Assembly (NCBI GenBank): GCA_964450385.1
Contig: CAYVEC010000002.1
Span: 1 to 64,000, forward strand
Source of the DNA: JAKLFA01 sp964450385
GTDB taxonomy: Bacteria > Omnitrophota > Gorgyraeia > Zapsychrales > JANLHA01
Length of the DNA stretch: 64,000 bases
Direction of reading: 5' to 3'
Below are positions 42,548 through 51,765 of this stretch, piece by piece (the stretch's first letter is position 1; each line of letters opens with the position of its first letter). The translations under genes were made by a program, and so were the position numbers. The notes beneath the pieces were generated by a model that did not search any database, was not told where the DNA came from, and worked only from the letters and a program-made list of their open reading frames with translations.

Positions 42548-44692
42548 CTATTCCGCATTCGCCGCTCCCTCCGCGGCCGCCTCCGAACTCACGGCAGGAA
42601 AACGGATCGAGCGGATCACCTGCTGGTACACAGCCGCTACCGATTGACGGAAGATTGCCCCCTTCGTCGAACATTGAACAATGTAAAGCGGTCCATAGTC
42701 AAACTGCTTGAACACCGCAACGATGATGGCATCATCCGTCGATTGATTCAGCGCGATCATGACCTTTACCGTTCGGCCCTGATGGATCGTCTGATCCCTC
42801 TCATCAACCACCGCGAGCCCCAGGGACCCGACGTACTGTTTAAAGATCTCATAGCCCTGCTCGATCGAGTACAGGGACATCGTCTCATCACGCGACATGA
42901 TCACGCCCGCCTGCGGTCCGGCCGGGTCATGGGCCTGTTTCCAGTGCTCGAGCACGATCCCAGACGACTCCTCACGGATCTCCCATCCCCGAGGGAGATC
43001 GAACGAAATCCCCATCTCGAGGCTCTCATACCGCGGGGCCAAGGTCAATTCGATCCCCCCCTGGGCATATCCCCAATACACGGAAAACGACGCGAGTCCG
43101 ACGAGCAGGATCCCGATCGCCATCATCACCCCGCCGCGCTCTCCAGGACGCTGATCATGGACCATGGTATTCGCCAGCAGATCCCCCAGACGGCACCGAT
43201 CCTGACGCAGGAGAAAGACTACGGCCTCCACGCCAAGCCCTGTCAAAAGAAAAACAATCCCGATATTCTCATGGACGTACCGGAGCACCCACTGATCGTT
43301 CACGATCAAAAAGGCGATCCACATCACAAGCGCGATAAAAAAGTTCCGTATCAGGTTCTCCCAGAACCGTCCCCGGCGGCCGAACTCATTCACGACAACC
43401 GTTCCGGCGAGATATTTCCCCAGGCTGTGGCCCCTCCAGAGGTCGCGGACAAAAAAGAGGATCCCGAACCATATCAGCAGCATCTGTGTTCCAGCGAGCA
43501 GATCGATCCCCCACGCCACGCCCAGGGACACCGCCACGTCAAAAAGAAAGGCCCCGATGCGCTTGACGAGCGGCGGCCGTACATAATCCCATGCGAGCTC
43601 CTCCGGCCCGGGAACCGGCGCAGCCTCAGCCAAGACCGCGGCGTCAAGCCGAGGCCCCTCCGCAGGCAAAAGACGGGACTCTAAATCCTCAACATCATCC
43701 TTTTTGCCGAACCGAACAAAAATCACTGACAAAAGAATAAGGCCAAAAACAAAAAAACCACCAGCGACAAGAAAGAGGACCTTGTTCTGTTTGACAACGG
43801 TCACAACCCAGTCGAGGCTGTCCTGATACCGTTCCACCGACGTCTTCTCGCGGAACGGGTCAGGCATCTCACGCTGGAGTTTTTCGATGAGCGACGCCGG
43901 GACATCAAACCCGTTCTCCTGGGCCTGATAGATCCCTCGCCAGGCCATATGATAATCCCCTTTCAAATAGTACGCCTGGGCCCGACGGGCATAGGCATAA
44001 CCGTTCTTCGGGTCGGCCTTGATCACCGTTGTGTAGTCAAAAATCGCGGCATCCGCATCATTATTCATCCGATAGGCGTCTGCCCGCGACAGAACCGGAC
44101 TGAGGTCATTCGGGCTCAGCTTTATGGCCTCAGAATACATCTCTGCCGCCCGGGCATACTCCTTGAGCCCTTCATAGACAAGACCGAGATTTAACCAAAC
44201 CTCGACGCGATCCGATCGAATAGCTAAGGCCCGTTCATAATCCGCCACGGCATCGCGGTAGCGCTTGAGCTGCCCGTTCGCATTCCCTCTCAGGAACCAG
44301 ATCCGGCCGGAATCCGGTTTCAGCGCCGCGGCCTGAGTCAGGAGAGGCAGGGCCTCAAGATATCGTTCCTCACGAAGACAGGCCTGGGCCTTATCAAGCA
44401 GGGCCCGGACCGCGGCCTCGGACGGGCTCTCCCGCATCTTTTCCGCCTCGAGCTCCCGAACGCGGGCCCGGACGCGCTCAAGGGTCTGAGGACCCATGCT
44501 CGTGTACCACACCTTAAGCGGCGCACCGTCACGTTCCACCCGAATATACTCATCCGTATATTCAACGATCTCGCCCTCAATGATCTGCCCGTTCTTCAGG
44601 AGGATCTGCTCGGCGTGCGCCCCCACCGAAACAAGCGCCGCCATCAACACGACAATTCCCCCAACCCCTGCTATCCGCCACTCTCTTTTCAT
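42548..44692 (-). CDS. Multidomain TPR-RDD membrane protein, unknown function
   Basis: A 714-residue protein with an unusual order of parts. A signal peptide (about 1-28, cut near AHA) is followed by a small beta domain, ILLKNGQIIEGEIVEYTDEYIRVE (about 30-65, residues given as a pattern of K-N-G ... V), then a coiled linker and five or so TPR units (about 100-280). A membrane helix (about 305-330), an RDD domain with several helices (about 380-520), another membrane helix (525-545) and a C-terminal globular domain that looks like the PsbP/Mog1 fold (about 550-700) complete it. The ATG at 44692 lies 6 bases from AAGGAGG. No enzymatic residues are recognised; a transport or envelope-sensing role is only a guess. 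Confidence 0.72.
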   Translation of the reverse strand: MKREWRIAGVGGIVVLMAALVSVGAHAEQILLKNGQIIEGEIVEYTDEYIRVERDGAPLKVWYTSMGPQTLERVRARVRELEAEKMRESPSEAAVRALLDKAQACLREERYLEALPLLTQAAALKPDSGRIWFLRGNANGQLKRYRDAVADYERALAIRSDRVEVWLNLGLVYEGLKEYARAAEMYSEAIKLSPNDLSPVLSRADAYRMNNDADAAIFDYTTVIKADPKNGYAYARRAQAYYLKGDYHMAWRGIYQAQENGFDVPASLIEKLQREMPDPFREKTSVERYQDSLDWVVTVVKQNKVLFLVAGGFFVFGLILLSVIFVRFGKKDDVEDLESRLLPAEGPRLDAAVLAEAAPVPGPEELAWDYVRPPLVKRIGAFLFDVAVSLGVAWGIDLLAGTQMLLIWFGILFFVRDLWRGHSLGKYLAGTVVVNEFGRRGRFWENLIRNFFIALVMWIAFLIVNDQWVLRYVHENIGIVFLLTGLGVEAVVFLLRQDRCRLGDLLANTMVHDQRPGERGGVMMAIGILLVGLASFSVYWGYAQGGIELTLAPRYESLEMGISFDLPRGWEIREESSGIVLEHWKQAHDPAGPQAGVIMSRDETMSLYSIEQGYEIFKQYVGSLGLAVVDERDQTIHQGRTVKVMIALNQSTDDAIIVAVFKQFDYGPLYIVQCSTKGAIFRQSVAAVYQQVIRSIRFPAVSSEAAAEGAANAE

Positions 44693-44703
44693 CTCCACCC
44701 TCC

Positions 44704-47499
44704 TTATCGAGCAGCCTCTGTATCGACAAATGGAACTTCTGGATCAAAGATCTCCGCAAGAATCCCGCCGAGACTCGTTAAAAAAGCCTGATCCCTGTCC
44801 TCAACAGAAACGGGATCGTCCGGTCCCCGCAGCCGCTTGATCTCAAGCGTCCGAATATTATAGAGCCCCGCATCAACCTTGGCACCAGGAAAATGGTGAT
44901 GGACATAATGAAGGTACAGCGGCAGCTGAAATGAGTGAACCGCCTCATAAACCGCCTGCCGGTCTGTTCCGGCAGCAGTGATCTCATTAAGTGAACGGGG
45001 AAGGAGATCAGTGCTCCCTGTTTTATAGTCAAGGACGAGGATGGTCCCGTCGGCCATCCGATCGACCCGATCGACTTTATAGACAAACCGGACGGGTCCG
45101 CAGGCCAGCGGGACGGCCTCCTCAAAAGGCTCCTCGACATAAAGGACCTCGACGACCGGCCGCGTCCGCTCATACTCGATGAACCGCTGCAGACGCTCCT
45201 CGATCACGGCCTTCATCAAAAAGGCATCGGGCCGACGGCTCCGTCCGAAGGTGTGATGATACCGCCGCTCAAGGATCATTTTAAAACGCGCCCGAAAATC
45301 ATCATCAAAGAGCGGGGCCCGGCCGCAAAATCCGCGGAAGGACTCTTCTAAGACCTCATGGACAAGATTACCAATATGCCGATTTTCAGGTTCATCGAGC
45401 ATATCCTCCTGGGGCCTCAGGCCGAGGACATGATTATAATAAAACTCCATCGGATTCCGAAGATACATGTTGATACTCGACGCTGAATACCGATACGCCT
45501 TCAAGAACGAGATCATATCCGGAGTCTTCCTGATCTCGGCTGGCGCGATCTGCGGGGAGACGCGAAAATACGGACGGTCCGGCTCCACGACGCGGATCCG
45601 GCCGGCCGCCTGCTCGCGCCGCCAGACGAGCTCCTCGACAAACCGGCTCCGCTGATGCTCCGGGCCCTCCTGATAGACGAGATGCACATCCTTGGCCGAA
45701 GAGATCAGCCGCATGAAGCCATAGCGCTGGATCTCTTCCTCCTGTTCAACGCGATCCAAATTAAGGCTGATCATCACGTCTCGGGGGATAAGCGCCTCCG
45801 AGAGGTTCAGCCTCGGAAGGACGCCCTCATTGACGTCCATGATGATCACGTGGTCAAAGTCGAGCGAACGGGTCTCAAAGAGGCCGAGGACCTGAAGCCC
45901 CTTGAGGGGCGATCCATGAAAAGCCACGATCTCCCGCTCAAGCTGCGCCAAAAAAATCCGAAAGATGTCCCGATCCGGGAATCGTTCCGCAGAAAAATCA
46001 GCCCCTGACAATTCATCTGCCAGATCATAGATCCGTGAGGCGATCCGGCCGTTGAGCGGATAGCTGAGCAGAGCGCTCTTCTCCATCAGCATGTCCATAA
46101 ATCCGGCGAGCATCCGCGAGAACCCCGCGAAGGTCCCGAGATCCTCCCAGTGACGAAGACACATGATATGGATCGAGCGAAGGGCCTCAGCGATCTCGGA
46201 CCGCTGAATCGGCATCCCCATCACCTCGAGCGTTCCTTCGACCGCGCGGTACAGCTCCTCGCTCGCTTCAATATCGTCGAGGTCAAGGAAGACACAGCCG
46301 GACCACGGCCCCTCGATCTGACCCGTACAGATCTCCTCGAGCTTGTGGATCAGGACACGGACGACCTGGCCTCCGCCGCCGGCATCCAGATTTTTAATCA
46401 GCGGATGCCGCATCACCCGAAGATAGTCCTGCGTGTAATATCGCCCCTCTTTTCGCGATCCCTGGGCCTGAACAATGATCTCAAAGAGCCCGGCAAGCGA
46501 GCTCCGCCGAAGCGGATACCCCATCGAGATATTAAACTCTCGGACCGAAGGTCCGATCGCTGAAATGAGCGGGATCATATAGTCCGCATTCGGCAGGACA
46601 ACCACGGTCTTCTCCCATTCCCCGCCGAGCTGCTCGAGGATCGACCGAACGATCGCCACCTGCGCGTGACCGTCAAAGGCGGCATGCAGGGTCAGGTCAA
46701 ACCCCGGGCTGGCCCCAACAGCGCCACCCTCGGAGATCGATGCCCCCAGACGCTGGGCCGTCCGTTTTAAGACCGGCCACCGCCGCTCATCCCCCTGAAA
46801 AAAGAGGCGGGCCTTTCCCGAACGATACAGGGATTCGACAACAGACATCTCCGACCGGTTCAGATAAAAGAAATTCGCGAAGATGATCTCATCAAAAGCG
46901 CCCAGGTCCGCGCACCCGACGGCCTCGGCCGCCTGTCGATAGCGGAACCCCCGCGACGCAACCCCCTCAGCGCGCATCCGGTCATGATAATGCCCGCGGA
47001 TCACGGCAATGTGACGAAGGAGCTCATTAATGTCGTCCGGAACCTCATAACCGATCTGGGCGTTCTGTTTGATCATGAGCAGGGCGTCATCATCAACGGC
47101 CTCGAGATCAAGCTGATCAATAAACCGGGTCATCTCACGGGCCCAGGGGAGAAATTCCGCGAACGAGACCCTTCCCTTGAGCAGCCCCGGGGCATGGCGC
47201 GCGGCGATCTCATACATCCAAAAGCACTCGTCCATATCGCTCAACCGGCCCGATTCCCCGCCGGCAATATGGGCCATAAAATCATCAATGGTAAAAATAG
47301 ACGGCGAGATAAAAGGATGGCCGACCCGCCGGGCGAGTTCCCGCTTGAGGAACATCGCGGGCCGTTTCCCTCCGAAGACGATCGCAAGACGGCTCAAATC
47401 GTTCGTGGCCCCAAGATAACGTTCGACGATATAATCGCTTAATCGTTGAAGGAGCGGCTCGCCAAAACAGACTGTATGGATCCTGCGGTCCTGCGTCAT
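44704..47499 (-). CDS. AddB-like PD-(D/E)XK nuclease/helicase-like protein
   Basis: A 931-residue partner of the AddA-like helicase for double-strand break resection. The N-terminal half has a UvrD-like fold whose Walker A is degenerate (FGGKRPA), so it is probably inactive as an ATPase. The C-terminal RecB-type nuclease has GNLVHEVLEESF (about 710), KVDRVDR ... LDYKTG (about 825-845) and QLPLYLHY. AddB proteins usually hold four cysteines for a 4Fe-4S cluster flanking this domain; none is visible at the C-terminus, so the cluster is absent. The start overlaps the AddA-like stop (ATGA). Confidence 0.85.
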   Translation of the reverse strand: MTQDRRIHTVCFGEPLLQRLSDYIVERYLGATNDLSRLAIVFGGKRPAMFLKRELARRVGHPFISPSIFTIDDFMAHIAGGESGRLSDMDECFWMYEIAARHAPGLLKGRVSFAEFLPWAREMTRFIDQLDLEAVDDDALLMIKQNAQIGYEVPDDINELLRHIAVIRGHYHDRMRAEGVASRGFRYRQAAEAVGCADLGAFDEIIFANFFYLNRSEMSVVESLYRSGKARLFFQGDERRWPVLKRTAQRLGASISEGGAVGASPGFDLTLHAAFDGHAQVAIVRSILEQLGGEWEKTVVVLPNADYMIPLISAIGPSVREFNISMGYPLRRSSLAGLFEIIVQAQGSRKEGRYYTQDYLRVMRHPLIKNLDAGGGGQVVRVLIHKLEEICTGQIEGPWSGCVFLDLDDIEASEELYRAVEGTLEVMGMPIQRSEIAEALRSIHIMCLRHWEDLGTFAGFSRMLAGFMDMLMEKSALLSYPLNGRIASRIYDLADELSGADFSAERFPDRDIFRIFLAQLEREIVAFHGSPLKGLQVLGLFETRSLDFDHVIIMDVNEGVLPRLNLSEALIPRDVMISLNLDRVEQEEEIQRYGFMRLISSAKDVHLVYQEGPEHQRSRFVEELVWRREQAAGRIRVVEPDRPYFRVSPQIAPAEIRKTPDMISFLKAYRYSASSINMYLRNPMEFYYNHVLGLRPQEDMLDEPENRHIGNLVHEVLEESFRGFCGRAPLFDDDFRARFKMILERRYHHTFGRSRRPDAFLMKAVIEERLQRFIEYERTRPVVEVLYVEEPFEEAVPLACGPVRFVYKVDRVDRMADGTILVLDYKTGSTDLLPRSLNEITAAGTDRQAVYEAVHSFQLPLYLHYVHHHFPGAKVDAGLYNIRTLEIKRLRGPDDPVSVEDRDQAFLTSLGGILAEIFDPEVPFVDTEAAR

Positions 47500-50400
47500 C
47501 GTCCGCCCCCTTCTACTGATTCGAGCGCGGCCTCTTCAAGATACAGGAGAAACCCTTTGATCCGCTTGTCGGGATAAATCCCGGCCAGGATCTCCATATA
47601 CCGCCGGACCTGTTGGGCATAGACATCCCCTTGAAGCCGGCGGATCTTGTATTCTATCACCCACACCTCATTCGGCCGGACCACGCACCGGTCGACACGA
47701 AGCGTCTCCCCGCGGACCCCGACGATATCCTGTTCGCAAAAAACCTCATCCTCCGCGACATCAAAAAAGGCGCGAACCTCGTCGCGCCGCAGGAGCGCGA
47801 TCAACCGCTCCTCGTATTCGTCAAAATGAGTCTCTTCAGGAAACATCTGCCGGACCCGGCGAGCCGCTTCCGCGGCAGGGCGCGCCTCCTCGCCCGCCCG
47901 CACGCAGACGATCTGTTGAAGCATGGCGTGCAAGACCTTGCCCTGGCGGATCCGGTCGCGATACCGCGCCACACCCTCATCAGATCCGAATTCCTGATTT
48001 AAAAACTCAATCCAATCATGCGTCCCGGCACAAGGGAGGGGACTCGAGACCACGCCCGGCTCTGCGGCCCGCTCTGCCGACGCCATCGGCGCCCCCCACG
48101 ACGCCCGGCCCTCAGGGACCAGACAGGTCACGAGATTCACACTGTTCCCTGCCTTCTGGGGAATCAAGACATACATCTCCTCTGCCGCCCGTGTGAGCGC
48201 GACATAGAGATTATTCAGTTCAGAAATGAGCGATTCGGCATACGCCTTCTGATAAATCGCTGACAGGCGTTCCGAATACTTAAGGTACTTGTTCTTAATC
48301 CGAAGCAGCTCCATGTGCTCGGCATCCATATTCACCACAAAAGATTGCTGGCCCATGCTCCCGCCGCTCGTCTGGCCGACGCGGACCCTCATCTCAAGAA
48401 AAGGAAGAATGACGACGGGGAACTCAAGGCCTTTCGCTTTATGGGTCGTCATGACCCTGATCGAATCCGACCGCGCCACATGCACAAAGACGTGCTCATG
48501 TTCATTGGCCTCAAAATATGTCAGGAACGAATCAATATCCGAACCCTCTTCCTCCCGCCGTTTAATCAGCTCGAGGAACTTCATGATAAACCCTTGCTGA
48601 TCCGGAAAATGATCAAAAATCCCCAGGCGGTGGACCGCGCTCACCACGAGCTCATAGAGCGGGTACAGACCGACGCTGCGGAAAAGCGGCTCAATGATCC
48701 GCTGCCAGGACTGAGGAAAGGCGTCCCGGAAGGCGCGGTAGACATAAAACGATTCCTTCCCCCGGAGCCGCTGCCGGAGAGAAAAAACAAAGGCGTGCAT
48801 GGCATCCGTCGTAACCCCGGCCGCGCGGCAGAACGCCTCCCCGACAATGAACGAGACAAACGACGGATTGTCGATCGGCGAATCCAAGAACCTCAACAAG
48901 GCGACGAGCTCCAGGACAAGGGGATTCGACTTGATCGAGAGCGTCCGCTCGGACTCCACCGAGATCCCCTCCGCGCTCAGCCACCCGGTCACAAGCTCGA
49001 CATCAGAATTCTCCCGCGTCAGCACAACAATATCCCGGCTGTCATGCCTTGTGCGCAGCTCCGCGATGAGCGCCAGGAGACGGACGCGCGTCTCGGCGCG
49101 CTGCTCCTGGACCGTGTCCCCGGGGATGACCGATAAGGCAACATGCCCGCCCGTTTTCGACGGAAGAGCACGCTGCCGGCCGTGCGCGAAGATGCCTTCG
49201 AGGCGGCCCCGGTCCCGCGCGTTCAACACCACGGGGTCCTTCTTGTTCCGCTCGCGCTCCAGGTCTTCTTTGGCCGTCACAAAACGTCGAAGGTTCTCGA
49301 TCGAAAAAATCTCATTATTAAAATCCACAATGGCCTGGGTGCTGCGATAATTCCATTCGAGCTGCTCTTTCGTCACATGAAAATGCCGGAACTCCTCCTG
49401 AACATGATCAAACAGCCGGACCTCACCGCCGCGGAACCCGTAGATCGCCTGTTTCTTGTCGCCGACATAGAACACCGACCCCCCCGTCGATAGCGCCTCC
49501 TCAGCCATCACGCGGAGGTTCTTCCACTGCAGCACGCTCGTGTCCTGGAACTCATCGATCAAATAATGACGGAACCGCATCGCCAGACGGTAATAAAGTT
49601 CCGCGACCGTGATGCCCTCGTGATCGAACAACAGGCGGGCCTTACGGTTGAGTTCCTCAAGAAAGACGACATCGTCCTGCCGGGCCTTCGCCTCTGCTTC
49701 ATGAAGCACCGACGAGAATACCTCAATATACGGATTGAACAACGAGAGGGCCTCGGCCTCGCTCAACCGTTTCAGCCGGTGCCTGATCTCCTCCCATAGA
49801 TCCTCGGCCTCGGCCGAGGTGGCCGCACCCGCACGCATCGGGAACCGATCCCGGGCAAAAAAATCAGGGACCCGATCAAAATCAAAGGCCTTATCGTACA
49901 ACGCCAAAAAACGGTCCAGGCTGTTCACAAATCGTCCGTCGGCCTCGTCGGGGCAGACCTCGCGCAGCCGCCGCATCGCCGTCATGATCTTGGCCTTCTG
50001 GGCCACGAGCTCCTCATCGATCGGGTAGGGCGCGAGGGTCAGGGCATACGTATTCGTCTGCTGGTACAGGGCCATCATCAGCCGCAGCATATCACGCTTG
50101 GGGAACCAGCTCGCCTTGTTCTCCAAAAAAAGATATTGATGCAGGAACTGTTCAAACATGACCTGGGCCGCAGCGTCGTGCGCTGCGCGTTCAATGAGGC
50201 GGTCGAGCCCATATTGAAGATAGTCGAACGCGTTATGGCGGATCCGAAAATGGGCAGAGAGCCCCATTTTAAAAGCGCACCCGGATAACAGCGTATTGAT
50301 GAATGAATCAATCGTCTGGACCTGAAAAAAATTATAATTCCGGAGCAGACCGTCAAGAAGCACGCAGGCTTCGGGCGCGGCCGCCTCAATCGTCAGACCA

Positions 50401-50672
50401 ATCGGCGCGAGAACGCTCTCAACCTCCGCCGGAGGCATGGTCCCCAAGGCGATCTTCTTTAAAAAATCAAGGATCCGCACCTTCATCTCAACCGCCGCTT
50501 TATTCGTGAAGGTGATCGCAAGCGTCTCGCGAAGCGAGCCTGACCCGCTTAAAAGCAGCTGGACATACCGCTTGGCCAGGGCAAAGGTCTTCCCTGATCC
50601 CGCCGAGGCCTCAACGACGTGAAGCTCGGGAAAGTGAAACGGACCCCCTTGTTGCAATCTATCCGATGTCAT
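47496..50672 (-). CDS. AddA-like UvrD/RecB-family helicase-nuclease
   Basis: A 1058-residue superfamily-1 helicase for recombination repair. Walker A SAGSGKT (23-29), motif Ia AITFTNKAA, Walker B DEFQDTS (about 375), motif III GDKKQAIYGFRGG, motif V-VI regions MTTHKAKGLEFPVV and LYVALTRA. The C-terminal PD-(D/E)XK nuclease is seen as GKVLHAML ... RVDRCV ... IEYK ... QVRRY (about 890-1030). The ATG at 50672 is chosen since it overlaps the rhomboid stop (ATGA); the frame stays open 16 codons further. With the AddB-like gene it forms a two-subunit exonuclease of the AddAB type. No Chi specificity can be inferred. Confidence 0.9.
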   Translation of the reverse strand: MTSDRLQQGGPFHFPELHVVEASAGSGKTFALAKRYVQLLLSGSGSLRETLAITFTNKAAVEMKVRILDFLKKIALGTMPPAEVESVLAPIGLTIEAAAPEACVLLDGLLRNYNFFQVQTIDSFINTLLSGCAFKMGLSAHFRIRHNAFDYLQYGLDRLIERAAHDAAAQVMFEQFLHQYLFLENKASWFPKRDMLRLMMALYQQTNTYALTLAPYPIDEELVAQKAKIMTAMRRLREVCPDEADGRFVNSLDRFLALYDKAFDFDRVPDFFARDRFPMRAGAATSAEAEDLWEEIRHRLKRLSEAEALSLFNPYIEVFSSVLHEAEAKARQDDVVFLEELNRKARLLFDHEGITVAELYYRLAMRFRHYLIDEFQDTSVLQWKNLRVMAEEALSTGGSVFYVGDKKQAIYGFRGGEVRLFDHVQEEFRHFHVTKEQLEWNYRSTQAIVDFNNEIFSIENLRRFVTAKEDLERERNKKDPVVLNARDRGRLEGIFAHGRQRALPSKTGGHVALSVIPGDTVQEQRAETRVRLLALIAELRTRHDSRDIVVLTRENSDVELVTGWLSAEGISVESERTLSIKSNPLVLELVALLRFLDSPIDNPSFVSFIVGEAFCRAAGVTTDAMHAFVFSLRQRLRGKESFYVYRAFRDAFPQSWQRIIEPLFRSVGLYPLYELVVSAVHRLGIFDHFPDQQGFIMKFLELIKRREEEGSDIDSFLTYFEANEHEHVFVHVARSDSIRVMTTHKAKGLEFPVVILPFLEMRVRVGQTSGGSMGQQSFVVNMDAEHMELLRIKNKYLKYSERLSAIYQKAYAESLISELNNLYVALTRAAEEMYVLIPQKAGNSVNLVTCLVPEGRASWGAPMASAERAAEPGVVSSPLPCAGTHDWIEFLNQEFGSDEGVARYRDRIRQGKVLHAMLQQIVCVRAGEEARPAAEAARRVRQMFPEETHFDEYEERLIALLRRDEVRAFFDVAEDEVFCEQDIVGVRGETLRVDRCVVRPNEVWVIEYKIRRLQGDVYAQQVRRYMEILAGIYPDKRIKGFLLYLEEAALESVEGGGR

Positions 50673-51328
50673 TCCGCCAGAGCATCCTTCTGTTTGATCT
50701 GACGGCCGTACCGCAGCCACCAGGCCGAAAGATATCCGAGGATCAATCCGCCGCCGTGCGCATAAAACAGCCGTATCCCTGTCACGGTCTCGGTCCCGCC
50801 GTAAACCGCCTGCATCCCGATCCAGTCCCCGATCACAATGAACGGAGGCAGGGCGAAGGCCACTTTTATGAGACCAGCCCCGAGACGAACCTGGATCGGC
50901 TGCGGCGCATACAAGACCAGGTAGCCCGCGAGCAAGAAGCTCACCGCGCCGCTCCCGCCGACCATCCCGATCCGCGAATCCGGAGGCGCCAGCACGGCAT
51001 GGCAGACATTCGCGGCATATCCGGCGATCAAAAAAACCACCAGCAACATCCTGGACCCGATCCGGCGTTCAAGGTTCCAGCCAATTACCCAAAGGAACAC
51101 GACCGTGACCGCGAGATGGGCAAGGTCATGATGAAGCCAAAGGCCCGTAAAACAATCCACCGGATTCATCTTGAATCCGAAGAGGCTGTACCGGATCAGG
51201 GCGCTTCGCATATTCGGCAACGCCTCTGTGAGGCTATAAATAAGGACCATCATCACGACACATGCCGCTGTCATCCGTGGCCGCTCCACACGACCGCTCC
51301 CCTGCCTCCACCACGCCTGACCCGCCAT
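50669..51328 (-). CDS. Rhomboid family intramembrane serine protease
   Basis: A 219-residue polytopic protease of the inner membrane. Rhomboid features: the H-x-L-A-H region at about 66-71, the catalytic serine in GGSGAVS (Ser126) and the catalytic histidine in YAHGGGLILGY (His191). The oxyanion-type Asn usually found in HxxxN is replaced (HLAVT), a mild departure. Substrates are unknown. It starts on the last base of the preceding lipoprotein stop codon (TAATG) and overlaps the AddA-like gene, so it is translationally coupled to both. Confidence 0.85.
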   Translation of the reverse strand: MAGQAWWRQGSGRVERPRMTAACVVMMVLIYSLTEALPNMRSALIRYSLFGFKMNPVDCFTGLWLHHDLAHLAVTVVFLWVIGWNLERRIGSRMLLVVFLIAGYAANVCHAVLAPPDSRIGMVGGSGAVSFLLAGYLVLYAPQPIQVRLGAGLIKVAFALPPFIVIGDWIGMQAVYGGTETVTGIRLFYAHGGGLILGYLSAWWLRYGRQIKQKDALAE

Positions 51329-51765
51329 TATCCGTCTCCGTTTCCATTAAAAAACAACGTGTCAATCGCGCGGCGGCCTCCCTGCTGCTCGAGAAGATAC
51401 CCCCTGACCTCACCCGGATGTTCGACCTTTACATCGCGAAAATCTGTCCGGATGTTCGGAAGGCTCTCCGCCCCAGCCAGGATCAAGCCGGCCTGGATCA
51501 ATCGCCGTTTGTGAAAATACAGGACCACCTCATGTTCGCTGCTAAAGACATACCGACGGATCTCGACCTCTGCGGGCGTCCCCTTGAAAAAGAACCCGAC
51601 GTGAACGGGCACCCCTAACATCTGTTCCGTCTGTTTGAGAACGCGCGCGCGCGGCCCGCCGATGAGGAGTTCCGCCCGATACGTCCCGTCCCCTGTGCCA
51701 GGTGGCGAGGCCTTGCATCCGGCCACAAGCGTGACCGCCAAAAAAATCAATAACACCTTTTTCAT
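51328..51765 (-). CDS. Small lipoprotein, unknown
   Basis: A 145-residue lipoprotein with the lipobox LVAGC (Cys17) after a short hydrophobic signal. The mature part is a compact alpha/beta domain of about 120 residues; no family recognised. The overlap with the kinase gene upstream (ATGA) and the rhomboid downstream (TAATG) suggest a shared process. Asp/Lys after the Cys: the residues are KA, which favour outer-membrane sorting in E. coli, if that rule applies. Confidence 0.75.
   Translation of the reverse strand: MKKVLLIFLAVTLVAGCKASPPGTGDGTYRAELLIGGPRARVLKQTEQMLGVPVHVGFFFKGTPAEVEIRRYVFSSEHEVVLYFHKRRLIQAGLILAGAESLPNIRTDFRDVKVEHPGEVRGYLLEQQGGRRAIDTLFFNGNGDG

Noticed and set aside
42350..43684. 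444-codon plus-strand frame opposite the TPR-RDD gene
   Set aside because: It is antisense to a gene with clear domains, rich in Arg/His/Pro/Asp as expected for a shadow of G/C-rich coding, and has no ribosome-binding site or family motif.
48315..49136. 273-codon plus-strand frame opposite the AddA-like gene
   Set aside because: Shadow composition (Arg, Pro, His, Asp) and no motif; the minus strand carries helicase motifs.
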